This document shows positions 16,878 to 26,001 of a stretch of DNA of 64,000 bases, one piece after another. The translations under genes and the position numbers were made by a program. Under the pieces are notes generated by a model. It was not told the origin of the DNA and searched no databases. It saw only the letters and a list, made by a program, of their open reading frames with translations. The stretch's first letter is position 1, and each line of letters starts with the position of its first letter. Source of the DNA: Stieleria marina (lineage in GTDB: Bacteria; Planctomycetota; Planctomycetia; Pirellulales; Pirellulaceae). Location: the NCBI GenBank assembly GCA_007741555.1, contig CP036526.1, positions 5,952,001 through 6,016,000 of the forward strand, written 5' to 3'.

Positions 16878-18974
16878 TTGAGCCCTACGAACGTCGACCA
16901 TTCTTTTTCTCGGACTCGCCCGGTAGTCGTGAATCCCCCTTCGCCCCACCAACCGTTCGTATTCCAGTCCGCTGTGGCTACAGCCGGAGTTGCGATCGGT
17001 GCAGGCGCAGGGACAGGTGCTGGTGCAGGGCGAAGTACGGTCGCGACGCAGGACAGTCTGGTCCACGACACCCGGCGTGAAATCACCGAGATCATTCGCG
17101 AAGTCGCCGTGGCAGCGCGGAGCGATCGCACGATTGGACAATTCAGTTCGCTTCTGGTGGACCATATTCTGCGTGCGATGGCGGCCGAAGGCGTCGTGAT
17201 CTGGTATCGAAATTCAGAACCCCCCGACGTTCCCTTTGCGCCCATTCAGCGATGCGGCCGAATAACCGACAAGACGATTTTGCCGGAGTGTGCAGCCACG
17301 CACCAAACCATGTTGTCCCAAGTGGCCCGCGAAGCGATCCCGGTCGTTGTCCCGGCCACCCCCGGCGCCAGCGAATCAACGGTGCCAGCCAATCCAACGG
17401 ACACTCCTGCGGCAGTCGTTCCAATCGAAAGCGACACCGGCTCGGGAAAGATCGAGTATTTGATCGAAGTCTTTCTGGAACCCGAGGGTGGGGTGACGAC
17501 CCAACGCGGCTACCTGCGTTTTGTTGTTCAGATGGCAGACTTGGCCGGCGAATTCTTGCGAGCCGCCGAGCTTCGGCGTTTGAAACGAACGACGTTGATC
17601 AGCCAGCGGGTCGACACCGCCATCGAAGGTTTGCATCGCAATACGCGTCGCGAACAAGTCCAGGCTGCCATCGTCGATACAGCTGCTGACCTGTTTGATT
17701 TTGATCGCGTTGCGCTCTGCATCGTCGATGCGCCCCACGCGACGCTCGCTGCGGTCAGCCATGTCAACAAGATTGACCATCGCTCTGACGGAGCTCGCTT
17801 TTTGCTTTCGGCCGCCGGCATGGAACTAGACGATGGCATTGGAGTAATTGCACAAGAAAATGACGACCACTCTAACACGTTCGTCGTCGCGCCACATGAT
17901 TCAGCCAGCACGCTGCGATTGGTTGCAGTTAGTAGCCAAGCCAGCAGCTTTGAAAACCGCGACCAGCTACGTCGATTTGTCGATCACGCCAGCGTCTCGC
18001 TTCGCAATGCAAGCCAGTTCGATGCGATCCCCGGAGGCCGCTTGTTGGCATCCATGGCGCCCGCACTGCAGTCAGGGCAAATCCAATGGTGGTTGCGTCC
18101 CATTTTCACTGCCTGCGTGCTAACGATGCTGATCATCTTAGCCATGCTGCCCACTCCGATGTACGTGCATGCTCCCGCGACCGTTCGTCCCGATCCACAG
18201 CACGTCCAACAGGTTTCAGCACACCGCGATTCAATCGTTCTGACGCGATATGTCGGTCACGGCGATAAAGTCCAGAAGGGCGACATTCTTATCGCGTTGA
18301 AAGACGAGAATCTAGAGGACGAAATTCGCGGCCTGACACGCGACCAGTCCGTGCTGAGTGAAAAGCAAAAGAATGTAGAAAGCGAACTTAGAAAAGTACG
18401 ATCCCAGGGCAAGGACGGCACCACCCTGCAAAATGAATATAGCGAACTGGGCGTGAACCTGACCGGTATCGACGACCTAATCTCACTGCGGAAACAACAC
18501 CGAGAAAGCCTGGTCGTTCGCGCGGACCGCAGTGGACGTGTGGACTCTTGGCGAATCGAAGAACGGTTGGCAGAAGGATTACCACTCAAACGCGGCGACC
18601 AGCTGATGCGAATCGTTGCCGACGACAAACCCTGGATCGTCGATGTCACCGTGCCTCAAAATCGCACATCGTCGATTCATCAATCCAGCGAAAGCGAAAC
18701 ACTTCGCGTCCAAGTTGCTCTGGATTCTTCGCCCGACCAGCCTTTGTCGGCAACCATGAACCAACCGATGGGGCCATCTGTTATTCAAACCGACAGTGGA
18801 CTTCGCACCAGCAGCGTGCGGCTTCAGCTTTCCAGCCCGATGGCGGGAAGTTTGTCGGGCGTGCCGGCAAAAGCCATTTTCTATTGTGGAAATCGCCCCG
18901 CGGCCTATTTGCTTTTCCAAGACGTCATTGCCAAAGCCCGTGAACTGGCAGGGCTCTACTTTGGCCACGACTAG
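16878..18974 (+). CDS. GAF-domain/HlyD-type membrane-fusion protein
   Basis: 698 residues from a TTG at 16878, preceded by GAGGTGG. N-terminal low-complexity Gly/Ala segment, then a GAF-like region (about 75-225) and a second GAF domain (about 240-385), one membrane segment (about 408-430), then a HlyD-like periplasmic part with a lipoyl-type half-motif ('VSAHRDSIVLTRYVGHGDKV'), coiled coil (about 475-525) and beta-barrel. A cytoplasmic GAF sensor fused to an export adaptor is unusual. The next gene is an M50-HlyD protein 129 bp downstream, a pairing I regard as one system. No ABC or RND pump is adjacent. Confidence 0.75.
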   Translation: MSPTNVDHSFSRTRPVVVNPPSPHQPFVFQSAVATAGVAIGAGAGTGAGAGRSTVATQDSLVHDTRREITEIIREVAVAARSDRTIGQFSSLLVDHILRAMAAEGVVIWYRNSEPPDVPFAPIQRCGRITDKTILPECAATHQTMLSQVAREAIPVVVPATPGASESTVPANPTDTPAAVVPIESDTGSGKIEYLIEVFLEPEGGVTTQRGYLRFVVQMADLAGEFLRAAELRRLKRTTLISQRVDTAIEGLHRNTRREQVQAAIVDTAADLFDFDRVALCIVDAPHATLAAVSHVNKIDHRSDGARFLLSAAGMELDDGIGVIAQENDDHSNTFVVAPHDSASTLRLVAVSSQASSFENRDQLRRFVDHASVSLRNASQFDAIPGGRLLASMAPALQSGQIQWWLRPIFTACVLTMLIILAMLPTPMYVHAPATVRPDPQHVQQVSAHRDSIVLTRYVGHGDKVQKGDILIALKDENLEDEIRGLTRDQSVLSEKQKNVESELRKVRSQGKDGTTLQNEYSELGVNLTGIDDLISLRKQHRESLVVRADRSGRVDSWRIEERLAEGLPLKRGDQLMRIVADDKPWIVDVTVPQNRTSSIHQSSESETLRVQVALDSSPDQPLSATMNQPMGPSVIQTDSGLRTSSVRLQLSSPMAGSLSGVPAKAIFYCGNRPAAYLLFQDVIAKARELAGLYFGHD

Positions 18975-19103
18975 TGCGCAGCCAATCGATTGCCCGACTC
19001 GTTCCAGCCCCCACGACATTGTTTCCTCAAACACCACCCGCTACGGCCCCGGCAGCTACCGGCAAGCGTCCCCGCCGCAAGACCAAACGCCACACACTGA
19101 AAC

Positions 19104-21110
19104 ATGTCCACCACTCCCCTCCGACGCGATCTGAACACCACGGCCGTGCAAGGGCGAGTACGCCCTTATCGGATCGTGGTCGACGAAGTGGCCGGGCGAT
19201 TTGCGAGGGTCTCCGAAGACCTCTGGCAGCGACTGGTCCGTGGCGACAATGATCCCGCGCTCTGGGCACAAGCTCAAGAAGCAGGGTGGACACGGAGTCG
19301 TATCGCTGAGAACCGCAAACCGAAATTTTCGTTCTTGGCCATTCGCATCCCGATGGGAGGCGTTGACTGGCTGGCACGCAGATTGGTCGCCCCGAGTTCG
19401 ATCGTGTTTTCGACTACCGCGATGGTGGCTTGGTCAGTTGTCATCTTGATCGCCGCGATGATCGCGATCAGTCGCGGTGCCGAAATCATCGCATCGCTCG
19501 GTTCGCTAACCAGTTTCTTGCAACACACCAGCCCCATCACCTTGGGCGTTGTTTTCGTGTTGACCAAAATCGCTCACGAACTGGGGCATGCAGTCATGTG
19601 CCGACGGATGGGATCGCGGTGCGGCAGTGTGGGCGTGTTGCTGCTGTGCGGCATGCCGTGCCCTTACTGCGAAGTCACTGACATCTGGCGACAGTCCTCT
19701 GCGATTCGTCGCGCGGCGGTGATGATGGCGGGCATCTACATCGAATTAATCATTGCGGCAATCGCCACGTTTGTTTGGGCATTTGGAACCGATCCGTCGA
19801 TCCGACTGATGGCGTTGAACTTGATGGTCATCTGCAGCGTCAGCACATTGCTTTTCAACGCCAACCCACTGATGCGATACGACGGCTACTTTGTGCTGTC
19901 CGACCTATTGGAAAGCACGAACCTTCGCCAAGAATCGCAGAAAGCATTTCGATCGGTGGCAACGCGGCGGATCGCTGGCCCGGAATACGCCGTCGACAAA
20001 AGCAGTGACCGTCGCAGCGTCTCGTTAGCCATCTACCATCTTGCATCGAAGGGTTATCGTTTGGTGGTGACCTGCACGATCGCAACACTCCTGATTGCCG
20101 TGGCTGGCTACTTTTACCTAAGGCCAGTCGCGATTGCATTCGTTCTACTGGCATCGATCATGCTGATTCAAAAAAACCTGCAACGTGCCGCTAGTGCCCT
20201 GAGCGGTCAAGCCAATTGGCAGCGTGTCCAGTTGGCCCGTCGCATGTTTGTGATCGGCTTCTTTGCGTTCGTGTGCGCTGCGTTGTTCTTCGCGCCGATG
20301 CCACGGTACCGTCCCGCGCGCGGAATGGTTGACGCAGCCCACGCACTTCGCGTTACCTTGCCGCATTCGCAAGTTGTGAAAAACGAATCAATCAAAGACT
20401 ACGGACAACGGGTCCGCGCCGGTGATCCGATCGTGGTTCTTGCCGATGACGAAGAGCAACTCGCAAAACGCAAGGCCCAGAGCCAGCTGGTCCTTGCAAA
20501 TCATCGAATCAACAGCGCGGATCGAATTGGCAGACTGGAGTCGAAATACTCGGGTCCAAAATCCAAAGATCAACGGCAACGGCTCCTAGCAAATCAGGTG
20601 GGCGCAAGACAAGAAGTCATGGCGGCCGAAAAACGCTTGGCCCGGCTTCAGGTGACTGCCGAAGCCTCCGGGGTCATTATTCCAGCCAAGCCAACTGTCG
20701 AATCCAACTCTAGCGGATCGGTAATGACGCTCTACGATCGCGTCGGCGAACTCGGTACCACACGAGGGTCCTGGTGTCGCATCGGCCGCGACAATTCACT
20801 TCATGCAGCTCTCGTGATTGATGCCTGTGATCGATCTCAAATCCAAATTGGATCATCGGTTCAAATCACATTGGCGTCGCGGCCGGGCCATGTGATTTCG
20901 TCGACAGTCTACGATGTATCCAAAATCCGATCCGACGAACAGTCGGTCGTCGGCGCAGCCGCGTACCAAGCTTTGTGCATGATCCCCGACTGCCAAGAAG
21001 ACGAACTGCTTTCAATGATTGGCCAAGAATGCAACGGCGTCTTTCGCTTGCCTAACCGAAGCTTTGCAGCGGATTTGTCAAGCTGGTGGAGCGAGTGGAT
21101 TCGTGGGTAA
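19104..21110 (+). CDS. M50-like zinc protease fused to HlyD-type adaptor
   Basis: 668 residues. The N-terminus (about 10-60) is PqqD/winged-helix-like ('[20 protein letters not shown]'). A multi-pass membrane M50 domain follows with HELGH at His158-Glu159-His162 and the second motif '[10 protein letters not shown]' (Asn254, Asp260), so the site-2-type protease looks active. After further membrane helices (to about 410) comes a HlyD-like periplasmic domain with coiled coil and barrel (about 420-640). The same architecture occurs in peptide zinc metalloproteases of RiPP export systems (YydH-like). Pairs with the upstream GAF-HlyD protein. Substrate unknown; no precursor peptide seen nearby. Confidence 0.8.
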   Translation: MSTTPLRRDLNTTAVQGRVRPYRIVVDEVAGRFARVSEDLWQRLVRGDNDPALWAQAQEAGWTRSRIAENRKPKFSFLAIRIPMGGVDWLARRLVAPSSIVFSTTAMVAWSVVILIAAMIAISRGAEIIASLGSLTSFLQHTSPITLGVVFVLTKIAHELGHAVMCRRMGSRCGSVGVLLLCGMPCPYCEVTDIWRQSSAIRRAAVMMAGIYIELIIAAIATFVWAFGTDPSIRLMALNLMVICSVSTLLFNANPLMRYDGYFVLSDLLESTNLRQESQKAFRSVATRRIAGPEYAVDKSSDRRSVSLAIYHLASKGYRLVVTCTIATLLIAVAGYFYLRPVAIAFVLLASIMLIQKNLQRAASALSGQANWQRVQLARRMFVIGFFAFVCAALFFAPMPRYRPARGMVDAAHALRVTLPHSQVVKNESIKDYGQRVRAGDPIVVLADDEEQLAKRKAQSQLVLANHRINSADRIGRLESKYSGPKSKDQRQRLLANQVGARQEVMAAEKRLARLQVTAEASGVIIPAKPTVESNSSGSVMTLYDRVGELGTTRGSWCRIGRDNSLHAALVIDACDRSQIQIGSSVQITLASRPGHVISSTVYDVSKIRSDEQSVVGAAAYQALCMIPDCQEDELLSMIGQECNGVFRLPNRSFAADLSSWWSEWIRG

Positions 21111-21687
21111 AGACGATTCGACGCAGCCGATTCTGCCGAACGTAGGCGACCGCATACTGCTCACGCTTTGCGATGCTCCGCACCCGGCTGTGCTGCCACC
21201 GGAGCAACTGTTGCAAGTCTGTGAATTGCGAACACAGCGGCGCAGCGGACCGGGTGGACAGCATCGAAACAAAACCAGTTCGGGCGTCTTTCTGACACAC
21301 CGGCCCAGCGGTATCGTCGGTGAAGCAACCGAGCGACGCAGCCAAGCCGCCAACCGAACGGTCGCACTCCAGCGACTCAGGTTTCGACTGGCCGTGCACT
21401 TGCGTACGCCGTCGATTTTTGATGCGTCGGAAGTGCCACTGGAATCCGATGTCCGTGCAGCGTATTTCGGAAAGTCGTTGAAATTGAACGACCAAAACGA
21501 TGCCAAACCGGGCGTGCTGGCGATGGTCCTGAACGATCTGCACGCTAGCGGAGGCCAACCAAGTGCCGTGGCCGAAAAATGGTCCGCTTCCACGTCGGCC
21601 ATCGTAGGGCTGATTAAATCGGATCGCGACGCTTTTGCAATAGTTAACCGCATTCGACAACATCATGGGCGGCGGGCGCTAAAGTGA
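21103..21687 (+). CDS. Release-factor-like peptidyl-tRNA hydrolase (GGQ protein)
   Basis: About 194 residues from GTG 21103, overlapping the M50 gene by 8 bp; earlier in-frame ATG 21019 would overlap far more. The RF-1 domain has the GGQ motif (about residues 51-53, '[16 protein letters not shown]'). It lacks codon-recognition domains, so it resembles YaeJ/ArfB, C12orf65 or PrfH-like rescue factors that hydrolyse peptidyl-tRNA on stalled ribosomes. The C-terminal ~80 residues are longer than the usual ArfB basic tail. Translationally coupled to the M50-HlyD gene, perhaps only by position. Confidence 0.85.
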   Translation: MGKDDSTQPILPNVGDRILLTLCDAPHPAVLPPEQLLQVCELRTQRRSGPGGQHRNKTSSGVFLTHRPSGIVGEATERRSQAANRTVALQRLRFRLAVHLRTPSIFDASEVPLESDVRAAYFGKSLKLNDQNDAKPGVLAMVLNDLHASGGQPSAVAEKWSASTSAIVGLIKSDRDAFAIVNRIRQHHGRRALK

Positions 21688-21708
21688 ATTGAAGTAGCTA
21701 CAATGGCC

Positions 21709-21729
21709 GGCGATCTGTCTATGATCGCC
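21709..21729 (+). terminator. Hairpin without T tract after the GGQ gene
   Basis: Perfect 7-bp stem GGCGATC/GATCGCC (21709-21715, 21723-21729) with a 7-nt loop, 21 nt after the release-factor-like stop and 40 nt before the next start. With no T run it may be a weak terminator or a leader hairpin of the oxidoreductase gene. Confidence 0.4.
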
Positions 21730-21769
21730 CGCCAACACACTTTGACTCACCTAGATTTAGTGACCCACC

Positions 21770-24040
21770 ATGAAACTTATTCGAACCTCGATTGGACTGC
21801 TGATCGCTTTCTGCGCGATCTCGCAACAGGCTAGTGCAGCCGAGATTTTTGTCGAAACGGAAAGCTTTGCCGATCGCGGTGGATGGAAGCTCGATACGCA
21901 ATTCATTCAACAAATGGGATCCCCCTATTTGCTCGCACACGGTCTGGGCAAGCCCGTCGATGACGCCAGCACGGAATTTGAAGTTCCGCAATCGGGTCAG
22001 TACCGCGTCTGGGTCAGGACGATCGATTGGGTCGCCCGCTGGGAAGCAAAGGGGGCGCCGGGAAAATTCCAAATCGCAATCGACGGCAAACCACTCTCGG
22101 AAACCTTTGGCACCCAAGGAGCCGAGTGGTCATGGCACGACGGCGGCCTTGTCGATCTCGCGCAAGGTTCGCGTAAATTGACACTCAAAGACTTAACGGG
22201 TTTTGATGGTCGCTGCGACTGCATCTACTTCACGACGGACCAGGATGCGACGCCGCCCGCTGAGCAGGGCGTGTTGTCAGACTGGCGACGCAAACAGCTG
22301 GATCTTCCCGAAACCCCGGCGACTCGTGGCCCTTATGATCTGGTCGTCATCGGCGGAGGTTACGCGGGAATGGGAGCCGCAATTTCGGGTGCTCGCATGG
22401 GCTGCCGCGTCGCACTGGTCCAAGACCGTCCGGTGTTGGGCGGCAACGGATCGAGCGAAGTACGAGTCTGGGCAATGGGCAACATTCGCCGCGGCAAGTT
22501 TCCACGCATCGGCGAGATCGTCGAGGAGTTTTCGGACCATGCAACCAAATCACCCGGCTCGTACGAAGAGTTTGGCGACGACTTAAAAGAACAGACTGTC
22601 CTTGCTGAACCCAACATCGACCTGCTGCTGAACCATCACGCTCACGCCGTCGAATTGGACGGATCAAAGATTGAAAGCGTGTTCGCGTTTGATACCCGCA
22701 GTGGCCAAGAAGTTCAAATCTTGGGCAACCTTTTCGCCGACTGCACCGGTCATGGTTGGATCGGCAACTGGGCCAAAGCCGAACTGGAAATGACAGAGAC
22801 GGGCCGCATGGGCATGAGCAACATGTGGGCGTGGGACGAAGAAGCCGCACCAACTGATTTCCCCCAAACTCCTTGGGCGTTGGATTTGGACATGGCTGAC
22901 TTTCCGTATCCCCGTGACCATCACGGACAATGGTTTTGGGAAAGCGGTTTCGACAAGGATGCCCTGGGTAGCGCCGAAGCCATCCGCGATTGGAACTTGC
23001 GAGCCGTCTATGGCGCGTTCAATGCGATGAAAAACCGCGACGGTGCCGACAAGCACAAAAACGCGATTCTGACTTGGGTCGCCTACGTCGGCGGTCCGCG
23101 AGAGAGCCGACGGTTGATGGGCGACGTCGTACTGACTCAAGAGGATGTCGTGGCCAAACGTGATTTCCCCGATGGTTGTGTCCCAACGACTTGGTCGATT
23201 GACTTGCACTACCCAAAAGAACAGTACGCAAAAAAGTATGCTGACAACCCTTTCATCTCAGTCGCCGTGCACGACCGACGCGTGGACCGATCGTACGGGT
23301 ATCCGGTGCCGTATCGCTGTTTTTACAGTCGCAACATCGACAACCTGTTCATGGCCGGAAGAAATATTTCGGTCACTCACGAAGCACTCGGGACGGTCCG
23401 CGTGATGAAAACCTGCGGCATGATGGGCGAAGTCGTCGGCAAAGCTGCTTCGCTCTGTGCTCTGAACAGCTGCAATCCGCGTGACGTTTACGAATCGCAT
23501 TTGGATGCTTTGCTAGAACTACTCAAATTGCCAGGCAAAGCTCACCGAAGCACACCGTCGGCACAGATCATCATTCCCGATGACATTTTGCCAATGGCCG
23601 GCCCTCAAGGCCCCATGTCCGGCAAAGACCCCAAGAAAGAAGACGGCATCGTGCTGGACGACAAAGATGCCACACTACGAGGAAACTGGACTAGCGGAAC
23701 CGGGTTGAAAAACTACGTCGGCTGGAGCTACCAGTATGCGTCGCCCAAGAGCAAATCGTCGGCCACCTTTATCATGAAGTTCAAAGAGCCAGGGAAATAC
23801 AAAGTCCAACTCTATTCGCAAGCTCACCAGAACCGTGCCACCAACACGCTTGTCACGGTGCTTGCCGATGGCAAACAAACCGAGCACAGAGTCAACCAAC
23901 GCGAAAAATCACCCAATGACATTTTGACGGTCACCGAAGTCGACACTGGCGACGGAAATCGAGTCAACGTGACGATCAGTACCGAAGGTGCCGATGGCAA
24001 TGTGCACGTTGACGCAGTGCGTTTGCTAAAGGTCCAATAG
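21770..24040 (+). CDS. Exported FAD-dependent oxidoreductase with flanking beta-sandwich modules
   Basis: 756 residues. Signal peptide (MKLIRTSIGLLIAFCAIS...ASA). Residues ~25-160 form a carbohydrate-binding-like beta sandwich. The FAD-binding Rossmann motif is 'DLVVIGGGYAGMGAAISG' (about 187-204), followed by 'LGGNGSSEVR', typical of the PF12831 FAD-oxidoreductase family seen in planctomycetes and often linked to sugar or polysaccharide metabolism. Residues ~635-756 make a golvesin-like C-terminal module. The export of an FAD enzyme suggests a periplasmic or surface role. The downstream NosR-like FMN protein, 59 bp away, may be its electron partner (inference). Substrate unknown. Confidence 0.85.
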   Translation: MKLIRTSIGLLIAFCAISQQASAAEIFVETESFADRGGWKLDTQFIQQMGSPYLLAHGLGKPVDDASTEFEVPQSGQYRVWVRTIDWVARWEAKGAPGKFQIAIDGKPLSETFGTQGAEWSWHDGGLVDLAQGSRKLTLKDLTGFDGRCDCIYFTTDQDATPPAEQGVLSDWRRKQLDLPETPATRGPYDLVVIGGGYAGMGAAISGARMGCRVALVQDRPVLGGNGSSEVRVWAMGNIRRGKFPRIGEIVEEFSDHATKSPGSYEEFGDDLKEQTVLAEPNIDLLLNHHAHAVELDGSKIESVFAFDTRSGQEVQILGNLFADCTGHGWIGNWAKAELEMTETGRMGMSNMWAWDEEAAPTDFPQTPWALDLDMADFPYPRDHHGQWFWESGFDKDALGSAEAIRDWNLRAVYGAFNAMKNRDGADKHKNAILTWVAYVGGPRESRRLMGDVVLTQEDVVAKRDFPDGCVPTTWSIDLHYPKEQYAKKYADNPFISVAVHDRRVDRSYGYPVPYRCFYSRNIDNLFMAGRNISVTHEALGTVRVMKTCGMMGEVVGKAASLCALNSCNPRDVYESHLDALLELLKLPGKAHRSTPSAQIIIPDDILPMAGPQGPMSGKDPKKEDGIVLDDKDATLRGNWTSGTGLKNYVGWSYQYASPKSKSSATFIMKFKEPGKYKVQLYSQAHQNRATNTLVTVLADGKQTEHRVNQREKSPNDILTVTEVDTGDGNRVNVTISTEGADGNVHVDAVRLLKVQ

Positions 24041-24099
24041 AAATTAGGCCGAACCGTCCGCCCACGTCTTTCTTTCGTTTCACGATCGCCGACTCCAAA

Positions 24100-25761
24100 A
24101 TGAACCATCGCACTTCCAGGCAATCCAGTCTGGCCCGATGGTTTCATGCTGCGCGTGTTGGCATGGTGGTCGCGTTGCTGCTGGCGATTCCGTCGCCTCA
24201 GCAGCGTCAGATCGTCGATGCGGGCGCGGCGCCTAGCATCGACGTGGTTCAAGCGTTGTTTGAAGAACCCGTCTCGATTGAACCGATTGCCGATGGCAGC
24301 GGGATGTGGACCGTCAACAATGCGTCCGGCGAACCGCTTTCCAAGATCGCGCGGACGCTGCCGCTTGGCAACGACATCGTTGGCTACCGGGGTCCGACCG
24401 AAGCAATGATTGTGCTGGACTCGGAATTCAATATCGATCGGGTTGCTTTGCTTGCCAGCACCGACACGCCCGAACACGTTGATGCGGTCTTGGCAGACGG
24501 AGACTTCTTTGCTCAGTTCCGCCACTGGCCTTGGGGTGGCCCTGCTGGCGACCTGCAAGTCGACGCCGTGTCGGGCGCGACGTTGACCAGCATGGCCCTT
24601 GCCGAAAGCGTCCTTCGGCGGATCGGTGGTGACCGACCGTCGCTGGTGTTCCCCGATGATCTGTCACCATCGGAACAGAGCGAATGGGCGGACCAGGATT
24701 TTCCAGAGAGTCAGGTGATTCGCACGGGTCCGATCTCCGATGACATCGCCGGCTATCAGGGCCCCACCGAACTGCTGTTTCAGATCGACCAAGACAGAAT
24801 CGTCCGTCGCATCGCGATTCGAGAGTCATTTGATAATGAACCTTACGTCGACTACGTCCGCACCGAAGCCTATTTCTGGAGTTTGTTCACAGGCAAAACG
24901 ATCGACGAACTGGCGGTGCTAGATCCCGAAGCCGAACGAATCGAAGGGGTTTCCGGAGCGACGATGACCAGTTTGGCCGTAGCCGACACGATTGTCGCGG
25001 CAGCCAAGGGCATGACTCTGGCCCAACAGGAATCGGATCGCTTGGCCGCCCAACCATCATCGCTTCGCATGCGATGGTCGCTACCCGACATCGCCACCGT
25101 GGCATCGATTTTGTTGCTTGGTTTGTTCAGCTGGCGACGGTGGTTCCGTATCAAGTGGCTTCGGACAACTTGGCTGCTCTGGATCATCGCGGTGATTGGT
25201 CTCTGGGCAGGCAACTTGGTATCCATGGCACTTCTAGCGGGATGGGGAGCCGAAGGAATCGCTTGGCGACTGGCACCAGGGCTGGCCGCGATTGCCGTCG
25301 TTGCAATGCTGACACCGGCAACCACCAAAGGAAACCCTTACTGCAACCATCTGTGCCCCCATGGGGCGGTTCAGCAGTTGATCCGTCCCCGGTCCAAATC
25401 ACGACGCAGAATCCGTCTATCCGGCAAGGTCCAAATGCTGTTGCGTTGGATTCCTGGAACGACGCTTGTGATCGCGTATGCGATGCTATTGGTGCGTCCG
25501 ACAATCGACTTGTCATCCTGGGAACCGTTCCATGCGTACCTGTTCCAGATTGCTTCGTGGAGTGCGATTGGGATGACTTTCGCATCACTGGCGATCGCCG
25601 CTGTCATCCCGATGGGATATTGCCGGCTGGGTTGTCCTACCGGCCGGTTGCTTGACTACGTAAGACGATCATCGCAGAGCCACCGAATCAAGCTGGCGGA
25701 CATTCTTGCCCTTGCGCTACTGATTGCGGCAGTCGCAACGCGATGGTTCTCGATCGCGTAA
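24100..25761 (+). CDS. NosR-like membrane flavoprotein with two FMN-attachment sites
   Basis: 553 residues. N-terminal membrane anchor (about 19-30), then two FMN_bind domains, each with the covalent-flavinylation motif SGATxTS: near residue 157 ('VSGATLTSMALAE') and near 284 ('VSGATMTSLAVAD'). A polytopic C-terminal half carries CxxxCP motifs 'YCNHLCPHG' (about 413) and 'YCRLGCPTG' (about 507), NapH/NosR-type. No second cysteine set for full 4Fe-4S ferredoxin clusters is apparent. It probably moves electrons across or along the membrane. No nos genes are adjacent, so a role in nitrous oxide respiration is not supported. Needs an ApbE flavin transferase, not seen here. Confidence 0.85.
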   Translation: MNHRTSRQSSLARWFHAARVGMVVALLLAIPSPQQRQIVDAGAAPSIDVVQALFEEPVSIEPIADGSGMWTVNNASGEPLSKIARTLPLGNDIVGYRGPTEAMIVLDSEFNIDRVALLASTDTPEHVDAVLADGDFFAQFRHWPWGGPAGDLQVDAVSGATLTSMALAESVLRRIGGDRPSLVFPDDLSPSEQSEWADQDFPESQVIRTGPISDDIAGYQGPTELLFQIDQDRIVRRIAIRESFDNEPYVDYVRTEAYFWSLFTGKTIDELAVLDPEAERIEGVSGATMTSLAVADTIVAAAKGMTLAQQESDRLAAQPSSLRMRWSLPDIATVASILLLGLFSWRRWFRIKWLRTTWLLWIIAVIGLWAGNLVSMALLAGWGAEGIAWRLAPGLAAIAVVAMLTPATTKGNPYCNHLCPHGAVQQLIRPRSKSRRRIRLSGKVQMLLRWIPGTTLVIAYAMLLVRPTIDLSSWEPFHAYLFQIASWSAIGMTFASLAIAAVIPMGYCRLGCPTGRLLDYVRRSSQSHRIKLADILALALLIAAVATRWFSIA

Positions 25762-25924
25762 TTTTCTTCGTGACTATGTGTTCCCCGCCGTGGTCGACGT
25801 TATTGAAAAAGTATCGCTCTTGGGGTTATCCCTCAAATCCGACTCCACCCTTTGACCAACTCAGAATCTCTTTTCGTTCGAACCGCTGCACGCGCATTTT
25901 GCGTTGACGAAAGTTCTCCATGTT
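25762..25924. other. Intergenic region upstream of the DUF1559 leader
   Basis: No gene is supported between the NosR-like stop and the structured leader; a promoter for the DUF1559 gene is expected here but not identified by eye. Confidence 0.3.
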
Positions 25925-25999
25925 GGATGCTCCTAGCGGTCGAGTGACCCGCGAGCATTGTCTCGCTTGATCCTTACGAGACAAATCAAAAGAGCATCC
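25925..25999 (+). promoter_or_regulatory. Possible three-way-junction leader RNA before the DUF1559 gene
   Basis: Three nested complementary arm pairs: outer GGATGCTC/GAGCATCC (25925-25932, 25992-25999); inner left GCGGTC/GACCCGC (25936-25941, 25946-25952, one bulged C, GAGT loop); inner right TTGTCTCG/CGAGACAA (25958-25965, 25977-25984). The outer stem ends 2 nt before the ATG at 26002 and no Shine-Dalgarno sequence is visible, so folding could affect initiation. DNA operator function of the inverted repeats is the alternative. Confidence 0.45.
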
Positions 26000-26001
26000 C
26001 C

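Noticed and set aside
18974-19252. Small basic peptide gene between the GAF-HlyD and M50-HlyD genes
   Set aside because: The frame runs far into the M50 gene and has no leader-core pattern or ribosome binding site; a RiPP precursor is not supported.
24100-25761. NosR of a nitrous oxide reductase cluster
   Set aside because: No nosZ, nosD, nosF or nosY gene in the window and the protein has two FMN domains instead of one; only a NosR-like label is supported.
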